Positions 5,429-10,317 of a stretch of DNA of 10,317 nucleotides are shown here, one piece after another. The stretch spans positions 1-10,317 of the forward strand of contig JAFGCA010000478.1 in assembly GCA_016932895.1 (NCBI GenBank), in the 5' to 3' direction. The notes below the pieces were generated by a model, which saw only the letters and a program-made list of their open reading frames with translations, did not search any database and was not told the origin of the DNA. Within the stretch, counting starts at the first letter, position 1. Each line of letters opens with the position of its first letter. This DNA comes from Sedimentisphaerales bacterium (GTDB taxonomy: Bacteria > Planctomycetota > Phycisphaerae > Sedimentisphaerales > SG8-4). The translations under genes were made by a program, and so were the position numbers.

Positions 5429-7693
5429 ATGAGGACAACAGTTGGCGCATTAACGATACTGTCACTCGCACTATCGACGGTAGACGCTTGGGCGGGAGAC
5501 GGCTCGAAACCACCGAACGAGAGCCAGGATGTCGTCACTGAATTGATGAAGAGCGTCCCGGCGGACTTTCCCCGCTTCGAGTTTTCGGGACACAGCGAGC
5601 AGGCACAACTCCTGACCCACTACTTGTGGTATCACTTTCACCACCGCCTCGGCAACGGCCTGACGCTGTTCAACAAGGAGTACCTGCTCACCGCCGACGT
5701 CTGGCTGGGCAACGCCAAGCCTCGCGGTATGGACAAGACGATCCAGGAGGTGCACCGCGAGCACCTGCTGGGCATGCAGATGGATGACGAAGGGTACGTC
5801 CTGACCCACCAGCATTTCTCGCACGCTCACGACGACGGGTGGCCTTTTCCGCTGTGGACCCAGTCGGACAACCATCCGGACCGGGTGAAGGGCAAGACGT
5901 TCGGCTGGCACTTCCAGCCGCTGGAAAAGGTCCCGGGCTGGGCCGGCAACGCGCTTAGAGGCTGGGGCCGCGACGAGTACGTCGGTGAAAAGGCGGCGTC
6001 ACTGTGGGCTCTCGAGAACGTTCGCTCGTTGGGCATCGAGAACGACCGCTGGCATCTCGAAGCGACGGGGCCGTCACCGACGATCACGACGCCGCAGGGC
6101 TACCGCATTGATGCGTTCAATGCGCCCTACCTGCAACTGCGGTGGAAACCGGCGAACGATCCCAAGGGACGTGCGGTTTCCTATGTGGAATGGCTCCGCG
6201 AAGGAGAGACGCAGTTCGGAGCGGATCGGCGGGTCTATTTCTATCCGGACAAGACGCCTCTGTCGCGCGATTGTTTCCATTCCATCATGCCCATGTACCG
6301 GCACCCGGCCTGGAAGGGCACGATCGAGCGCGTTCGCATCTGTCTGGCCGCCGGGCAAGCCCAGGGCCGGTTCGAGATCGACTCGTTCTTCACCGCTTAC
6401 GATACGCGCCATTCGATCAACAATCCCATCTTCATACTGGCGAGCTGGCGGTATTTCAACTGGACGGGCGACCTTGATTTTCTCCGCCGGCAGATCAACC
6501 GGTTGCGCCTGGCGCTGCGCTATCAGCAAACGGTGATGGGCGGCCTGGAGCACAAGCACATTCGAAACCCCTGGCCGGGGCACGGCGGACTGGCCGGTTT
6601 CACCAGAGACGCCGACGGCAAAGCGGTGCTGCGGGGTGGCCATGGCATCGGCAACAACTACTGGGACTTGATGCCCTTCGGCTGGGACGATCTGTACGCG
6701 ACGAATCAGTACTACGCCACTACGGTGGCCATGGCCGATCTGGAGGAGGCCATTGCCGAGAACCCGGGCTGGGACATGCCGCAGGGCGTTCTGAAGATGA
6801 GTCCCGAGCAGCTTCGCGCCCATGCGGCGGAGGTGAAGGAGACGGCCAACCGGTTGTTCTGGAACGACAAGACGGGCCGGTTCTTCGCCAGTATCGACAA
6901 GGAAGGCCGGCGTTACGACTACGGCTATACGTTCCTCAATCTGGACGCCATCTGGTACGGCCTGGCCGACAGGCAGCACGCGCAATCCATTATGGATTGG
7001 ATCGACGGCAGGCGTATCGTGGAAGGCGACACCTCCCGGGGAGCGGATATCTATCACTGGCGTTTTGGCCCCCGGGCCACGACGCTGCGCAATATCGACT
7101 GGTACGGCCAGGGCTGGCACGCGCCCGAGGGAATCCCCTGGGGCGGACAGGTCCAGGACGGCGGGGCGGTGCTGGGCTTTAGCTTCTACGATCTTTGGGC
7201 CCGGCTCAGGACCCTCGGTCCCGATGACTGCTGGCGACGTCTCGCGGAGATCCTGGCGTGGGAAAGCGACGTGCATGCGGCCGGTGGATACCGCAAGTAC
7301 TACGAAGGCGGTAAGCGCGGCACGACGCTGCAGGGTGGCGGCACCGCCGGCGGGCTCGGGATTGATCATGAGTTCTTCGAGAGCAGCCTGGTGCCGTCCA
7401 TCGTCGTCTATGGTTTCCTCGGCCTTGAGGCGAAGCCAGCGGGAGTGCTGCGCATTTCGCCCCGGGTTCCCGACGCCTGCCCGACCATGGGCCTGAAGAA
7501 TCTTCTGTACCGCAACGTGCGGATGGACGTCACGGCCGGTCGCGACGAAATCACCCTCGTGCTCAAGGACAAGCCGCTCGATCCGCTGAGAATTGCCATG
7601 GATGGGCGGTGGAAAGGAAAGACGCCGGGCGAAAGACGTACGTCGCTGGTTCTGTCAGATGTGGGGACGTATCGATTTGAGAGAAGCCGGTGA
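5429..7693 (+). CDS. Secreted (alpha/alpha)6-barrel-type glycoside hydrolase, family unassigned
   Basis: This is a 754-residue exported protein with a signal peptide of about 22 residues (hydrophobic core 5-18, cleavage likely after AWA). The N-terminal part (about 50-300) is rich in aromatic residues and probably beta-sandwich. The middle and C-terminal region (about 310-670) has the look of a six-hairpin toroid glycosidase, such as MGH1/GH63-related enzymes. It includes GNNYWDLMPFGWDDLY (408-423), a WGGQVQDGGA block (571-580) and GIDHEFFESSLVP (644-656), with conserved-looking acids at 413, 420, 421, 577 and 648 or 651. About 85 residues of beta-type sequence close the protein. TGAGG eight bases before ATG 5429 supports the start. 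The next glycosidase gene starts 25 bases downstream, so they are very likely one transcript. I cannot name the CAZy family or the linkage; a hydrolase is most likely, though phosphorylases and lyases share this fold. Confidence 0.75.
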   Translation: MRTTVGALTILSLALSTVDAWAGDGSKPPNESQDVVTELMKSVPADFPRFEFSGHSEQAQLLTHYLWYHFHHRLGNGLTLFNKEYLLTADVWLGNAKPRGMDKTIQEVHREHLLGMQMDDEGYVLTHQHFSHAHDDGWPFPLWTQSDNHPDRVKGKTFGWHFQPLEKVPGWAGNALRGWGRDEYVGEKAASLWALENVRSLGIENDRWHLEATGPSPTITTPQGYRIDAFNAPYLQLRWKPANDPKGRAVSYVEWLREGETQFGADRRVYFYPDKTPLSRDCFHSIMPMYRHPAWKGTIERVRICLAAGQAQGRFEIDSFFTAYDTRHSINNPIFILASWRYFNWTGDLDFLRRQINRLRLALRYQQTVMGGLEHKHIRNPWPGHGGLAGFTRDADGKAVLRGGHGIGNNYWDLMPFGWDDLYATNQYYATTVAMADLEEAIAENPGWDMPQGVLKMSPEQLRAHAAEVKETANRLFWNDKTGRFFASIDKEGRRYDYGYTFLNLDAIWYGLADRQHAQSIMDWIDGRRIVEGDTSRGADIYHWRFGPRATTLRNIDWYGQGWHAPEGIPWGGQVQDGGAVLGFSFYDLWARLRTLGPDDCWRRLAEILAWESDVHAAGGYRKYYEGGKRGTTLQGGGTAGGLGIDHEFFESSLVPSIVVYGFLGLEAKPAGVLRISPRVPDACPTMGLKNLLYRNVRMDVTAGRDEITLVLKDKPLDPLRIAMDGRWKGKTPGERRTSLVLSDVGTYRFERSR

Positions 7694-7718
7694 GACGCAT
7701 TGATGGAAAGGTGATTTG

Positions 7719-9098
7719 GTGAGAAGCGACGTTTTGGCACTGATTGTCGGTCTGCTGCTGTCGTTCGCTGTGACCGGCGGGGCGGAAGTGGTTGTGTATC
7801 CAGCTCCTGGGGGAGTTGCCGTCTCCGACCAGTACGCCGTCGAGGTGACGCAGGACGGTCGGGCGAAGCAATCCTTCGTCTACTTGACGAAAGCGCAGTG
7901 GCGAAGCAATCGCAGCAAAACTACGTCATGGACGACGTTCTCGTTCTCCGGGCCGGTCACGGTCAAAGTGGCCAAATTGAAGGGCTCGTTTGCCACGTGC
8001 CGGATTCTGCCCGGCAGCTATGGCATCCAGCCCGAGATCAAGCCCGACGGCGTGGTTTTCCGATTGGACCGCCCGCGAAAGGTCTCCGTTGAGTTTGACG
8101 ACGACATCACGCATCCGATGCTCGTTTTTGCCGATCCACTCGAAACGGACGTTCCGTCTCGCGACGATCCCAACGTGGCGTACTTCGGCCCGGGCCTGCA
8201 CGACATCGGGGACGCCTACGACGTTCGGTCCAACACGACCGTATACCTTGCCGGCGGCGCGTATGTGAAGGGGCGTCTGCGCAGCCAGAACGCGCGGAAG
8301 ATCAGAATCGTTGGCCGCGGCATCCTCTCCGGTGAGCAATTCGAGCGCAAGAGCGATCATTTGATCCGCTTCCGCGGGGCCGAGAACGTCCTGATTGGAG
8401 GCGTCACGCTGATCAACTCGCCGCACTTCAACATCTCACTTCGCGGCTCGCACCACACCGTCAGAAACGTCAAGATGATCGGCTGGTATTTCAGCACGGA
8501 CGGCGTCTGCACCGGCTCTCACAGTCTCGTCGAAGGTTGTTTCTTCAAGGTCAACGATGACGCGGTCAAGCTCTACCAATCCAATATGGTCGTCCGGGAC
8601 TGCGTGATCTGGCAGATGGAAAACGGCGCCCCGTTTCAGATCAGTTGGAACATGCCCTCGGACAACAGCAACTTCCACGTTCGCAATATCGACGTGATCC
8701 GCGTCGAGCACCAGTGGGACAACCGGAACGAGGCGGTCTTCGATGCCATCCACGGAGGCCGCGGCCACATGAGCGACTACCTGTTCGAGGACATTCGCGT
8801 TGAAAATGCCGATTGGCGGCTGTTCTACATTACGATCGACCAGAATGAGTTTGCCGACTCCAGCAGGGGGATGGGGCAAATCTCCAATCTCGTGTTTCGC
8901 AACATTTCCGTCGACGGTCCCATGAAGCGACCGAACGTCATTCGAGGCTGGGACGCGGAGCACCGCGTGCGCAATGTGCGGTTCGAGAATGTGAAGGTCA
9001 ACGGACGATATCTCCACAGTCCAGAGGAAGGCAATTTCCAGATTGACCCGAACACCACTGCGAATATCCAATTTGTGGTGACGGCGCCGGCAAAATAG
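7719..9098 (+). CDS. Secreted parallel beta-helix glycosidase, GH49-like (clan with GH28)
   Basis: This 459-residue exported protein has a signal peptide (hydrophobic core about 5-18, cleavage near residue 22). An N-terminal beta domain (about 23-165) follows, then a right-handed parallel beta-helix. The catalytic region carries STDGV (259-263) and NDDAVKLY (279-286). Asp261, Asp280 and Asp281 are 19 and 20 residues apart, the spacing of the catalytic aspartates of dextranase and isopullulanase (GH49). GH28 polygalacturonases have a wider spacing and an NDDC..(GHG) pattern absent here. GH49 enzymes cleave alpha-1,6 or alpha-1,4 glucans by inversion, but substrate is only a guess at this distance. 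It is shorter than fungal GH49 members. GTG 7719 is preferred as start because AAAGG lies seven bases upstream; TTG 7716, one codon earlier in the same frame, is possible. It ends 65 bases before the 3' end of the convergent truB. Confidence 0.8.
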   Translation: MRSDVLALIVGLLLSFAVTGGAEVVVYPAPGGVAVSDQYAVEVTQDGRAKQSFVYLTKAQWRSNRSKTTSWTTFSFSGPVTVKVAKLKGSFATCRILPGSYGIQPEIKPDGVVFRLDRPRKVSVEFDDDITHPMLVFADPLETDVPSRDDPNVAYFGPGLHDIGDAYDVRSNTTVYLAGGAYVKGRLRSQNARKIRIVGRGILSGEQFERKSDHLIRFRGAENVLIGGVTLINSPHFNISLRGSHHTVRNVKMIGWYFSTDGVCTGSHSLVEGCFFKVNDDAVKLYQSNMVVRDCVIWQMENGAPFQISWNMPSDNSNFHVRNIDVIRVEHQWDNRNEAVFDAIHGGRGHMSDYLFEDIRVENADWRLFYITIDQNEFADSSRGMGQISNLVFRNISVDGPMKRPNVIRGWDAEHRVRNVRFENVKVNGRYLHSPEEGNFQIDPNTTANIQFVVTAPAK

Positions 9099-9163
9099 AG
9101 TCGGTCGCTCGGTGGGAAATCACTCAAGAAGGCTACGGACAATGTGGCCGCCGCATCCATGGG
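9099..9163. other. Convergent spacer between GH49-like gene and truB
   Basis: These 65 bases lie between two converging stop codons. I see no stable hairpin with a T-run on either strand, so the terminators of both genes are not visible. Confidence 0.4.
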
Positions 9164-9838
9164 TCAGGTGGGTTGGCCCGGTTTGTCCAGATCGGCCAGG
9201 CGCACGGCGTCGTCTTTGGTATAGGAGCCCACGCGGGTTCGCTCCAGTTCCTCCACGTAGCCTCCGGTGCCGAGCATCTCACCGAGGTCGCGAGCCAGCG
9301 ACCGCACGTAAAAACCGGACCCCGTCACCAGCCGGATGTCCACAAAGGGCCAGGCGTATGCGAGGAGTTCGACCTCCTTCGCTTCCACCTCACGGGCCGG
9401 CAGGTCGACGGGCTTGCGGGCCCGCGCCAGCTTGTAGGCGGCTCGGCCACCGATCTTGATGGCCGAAAAGGCCGGCGGTTTTTGCAGGAGGGTGCCCCGA
9501 AAACGCAGGAGTGCGTCGCGCACTTGCTGAGAGGAGGGAGGTTCCGAGAAGCTCACGGGTTCTATCTCGCCCTCGCGGTCGTCGGTGCTGCTGCGGGCCC
9601 CCAGCCTGACGCGTGTAACGTACTCCTTTTCCTGTCCGGTGATCTGGCCCAGTTTCCGGGTGGCGGGGCGGCCGACGCCGATCACGAGCACGCCGGTGGC
9701 GCAGGGATCGAGAGTTCCGGCGTGCCCCACTCTCTTGCGGCCCGTGCACCTTCGCACGGCATCGACGACGTCGTGCGAGGTCATCCCCGCTTCCTTGTAG
9801 ACCGAAAATATGCCCTCAACCGGCGTTTTGTCCGTCAT
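9164..9838 (-). CDS. truB: tRNA pseudouridine(55) synthase TruB, short form without PUA domain
   Basis: This 224-residue enzyme turns uridine 55 in the T-loop of tRNAs into pseudouridine. It is recognised by VGHAGTLDPCATGVL (37-51) with catalytic Asp44, by KPPAFSAIKIGGRAAY (120-135), and by SGFYVRSLARDLGE (174-187). The start at 9838 (MTDKTPVEGI) matches the family N-terminus. An upstream in-frame ATG at 10030 would add 64 residues of unrelated, basic sequence and would lie upstream of the predicted promoter. GAGG ten bases before ATG 9838 supports the choice. The protein stops soon after the catalytic domain, about 90 residues shorter than the E. coli enzyme (314), so the C-terminal PUA RNA-binding domain is missing; such short forms occur in other bacteria. 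It is not followed by rpsO or preceded by rbfA/infB, its usual partners. A Cys replaces the usual Leu after GTLDP. Confidence 0.95.
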   Translation of the reverse strand: MTDKTPVEGIFSVYKEAGMTSHDVVDAVRRCTGRKRVGHAGTLDPCATGVLVIGVGRPATRKLGQITGQEKEYVTRVRLGARSSTDDREGEIEPVSFSEPPSSQQVRDALLRFRGTLLQKPPAFSAIKIGGRAAYKLARARKPVDLPAREVEAKEVELLAYAWPFVDIRLVTGSGFYVRSLARDLGEMLGTGGYVEELERTRVGSYTKDDAVRLADLDKPGQPT

Positions 9839-9938
9839 ATACGTGATGCCTCGATATCCCCAAGACGGATTCCACTGCGTGCGAAGCGGGCTCGTCTGTG
9901 TCTTGGCCAGGAATCTGCCGCGTACGTTCTGGCCGGAG

Positions 9939-9967
9939 ATTGTACGCCTGGTACCACAACGCGTCAA
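9939..9967 (-). promoter_or_regulatory. Sigma70-type promoter for truB
   Basis: Read on the minus strand, TTGACG (9967-9962) is followed by exactly 17 bases and then TACAAT (9944-9939). Both hexamers match five of six consensus positions at optimal spacing. Transcription would start near 9932, giving a leader of about 94 bases before the truB ATG. Confidence 0.65.
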
Positions 9968-9997
9968 CGATCGTGCGGCGTTGTCGCGGGAGGAATC

Positions 9998-10027
9998 TGG
10001 ACAGAGCATGGGTCGATGTGGTACAAT
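9998..10027 (+). promoter_or_regulatory. Sigma70-type promoter (extended -10) for the right-hand secreted-protein gene
   Basis: TGGACA (9998-10003), an 18-base spacer and TACAAT (10022-10027) each match five of six consensus positions. A TG dinucleotide at 10019-10020 makes an extended -10. Transcription would begin near 10034 and leave a leader of about 147 bases, which contains the short ORF and hairpin. Confidence 0.6.
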
Positions 10028-10068
10028 CAATCCCGACGAACCGTACTATAGCAAAGGCAGGAGGGCTA

Positions 10069-10141
10069 CGCGTGTTGTGCCGGCCCGTCAGAGAGGCGGT
10101 TTTCGTCTGTACCAAGTGACGGGCACGGTGCTTATACGGCG
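10069..10141 (+). promoter_or_regulatory. Long imperfect hairpin in the 5' leader
   Basis: A perfect eight-base inverted repeat, GCCCGTCA (10083-10090) and TGACGGGC (10117-10124), encloses a 26-base loop. Pairing continues outward past a bulged A (10125) with six more pairs, two of them G-U (10077-10082 with 10126-10131). After a U-U mismatch and single-base bulges it goes on to 10069 and 10141, for about 22 pairs in all. No T-run follows, so it is not an intrinsic terminator. It encloses the whole short leader ORF, which suggests translation-dependent folding. I recognise no known riboswitch class. Confidence 0.4.
10072..10119 (+). CDS. Possible 15-residue leader peptide
   Basis: AGGAGG at 10059-10064 is followed by a seven-base spacer and GTG, then 14 more sense codons and TGA. 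The peptide would be MLCRPVREAVFVCTK. The ribosome binding site is the best-formed one in the window, which is the main reason to list it. It lies between the predicted promoter and the secreted-protein gene, and within the arms of the leader hairpin. It has no run of a single amino acid as in classical biosynthetic attenuators. It may be chance, since GTG after a purine tract is not rare in GC-rich DNA. Confidence 0.22.
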   Translation: MLCRPVREAVFVCTK

Positions 10142-10180
10142 CTGCGTTCTGCCCCGGCCGCATTCTGAGGGAGGACCGAA

Positions 10181-10317
10181 ATGGCTTCCATGCAAAGACT
10201 GCACTTGTACGACGGCTCCACCCGGCAGCGAGACGTCTGCCGTATTCTGGCTTGTGTGATCCTCCTGACGGTTTTGTGTTCTGCGGCCTCGGCGCAGTAC
10301 GGCGGCGGCAGCGGAAC
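10181..10317 (+). CDS. Start of a secreted protein (3' end outside window)
   Basis: Only the first 45 codons are present. GAGGGAGGA (10167-10175) lies five bases before ATG 10181, a strong ribosome binding site. The N-terminus has a long polar, positively charged region (1-21), a hydrophobic core (about 22-34, ILACVILLTVLCS) and an ASA cleavage site after residue 38. The mature protein would begin QYGGGSG. From memory of planctomycete genomes, mature starts of this kind often lead into large secreted proteins with repeated beta-helix or GLUG-like domains; that is a guess here. Function cannot be assigned from this fragment. An alternative start at the fourth codon (ATG 10190) would shorten the n-region but sits farther from the ribosome binding site. 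Confidence 0.8.
   Translation, partial: MASMQRLHLYDGSTRQRDVCRILACVILLTVLCSAASAQYGGGSG

Larger units (their letters stand above)
9839..10180. other. Divergent intergenic region between truB and a secreted-protein gene
   Basis: This 342-base region contains no long gene on either strand. It holds a promoter for truB (9939-9967, minus), a promoter for the right-hand gene (9998-10027, plus), a short leader ORF with its ribosome binding site (10059-10119), and a long imperfect hairpin (10069-10141). The two -35 elements are only 30 bases apart. An eight-base palindrome TGGTACCA lies at 9949-9956 inside the truB promoter spacer, where a regulator could bind, though this may be chance. Confidence 0.6.

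Noticed and set aside
6074..7369. Open frame of 431 codons on the minus strand
   Set aside because: It lies fully opposite the 754-residue glycosidase, whose frame shows a signal peptide and recognisable motifs. The antisense product has no domain-like pattern and is explained by high GC.
7716..7718. TTG as start of the GH49-like gene
   Set aside because: The next codon is GTG with better spacing from AAAGG; TTG is a rarer start. The difference is one residue and does not affect the protein.
9839..10030. 64-residue N-terminal extension of TruB from ATG 10030
   Set aside because: The extension is unlike TruB, lies upstream of the predicted truB transcription start, and an internal ATG at 9838 with a ribosome binding site matches the family start.

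Overview
The window is a GC-rich bacterial chromosome segment, transcribed left to right except for one gene (truB). Three things suggest Planctomycetota, probably the Phycisphaerae or a related anaerobic group. First, ferredoxin-type arylacetate genes lie beside secreted polysaccharide-active enzymes. Second, there is a stand-alone, short TruB. Third, the last gene encodes a signal peptide followed at once by a Gln-Tyr-Gly-Gly-Gly-Ser-Gly start, which I associate with large secreted proteins of that phylum. This placement is an inference from gene style and was not tested by a search.

Region 1 (1-3024) holds two consecutive PaaK/ACT modules. Each is a phenylacetate-CoA-ligase-family adenylate-forming enzyme followed by a small protein with two ACT domains. 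The first ligase is cut by the left edge of the window. The ligases are clearly homologous but diverged, as are the ACT proteins, so this is an old duplication or assembly of a two-gene unit. In anaerobes such units commonly sit beside indolepyruvate:ferredoxin oxidoreductase genes and activate aryl acids made from aromatic amino acids. The ACT partner is a likely amino-acid or aryl-acid sensor.

Region 2 (3071-9098) looks like a polysaccharide-processing locus. It contains a lipoprotein NodB-type deacetylase, an MFS transporter resembling the fosmidomycin-resistance branch, a 754-residue secreted (alpha/alpha)6-type glycosidase of unassigned family, and a secreted parallel beta-helix glycosidase. 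The beta-helix enzyme has Asp spacing that matches GH49 (dextranase/isopullulanase) better than GH28. The two glycosidases are 25 bases apart and probably co-transcribed. A plausible joint job is deacetylation and cleavage of an extracellular or periplasmic glycan, with the MFS protein moving a product. The substrate cannot be read from the sequence.

Region 3 (9164-10317) has truB on the minus strand and, divergently, the start of a secreted protein cut by the right edge. Between them lies a 342-base regulatory region with two well-formed sigma70-type promoters facing away from each other. The leader of the secreted-protein gene contains a 15-codon ORF with an ideal ribosome binding site, set inside a long imperfect hairpin. 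That leader is the least expected structure in the window.

I saw no tRNA, rRNA, CRISPR array, insertion sequence or integrase.
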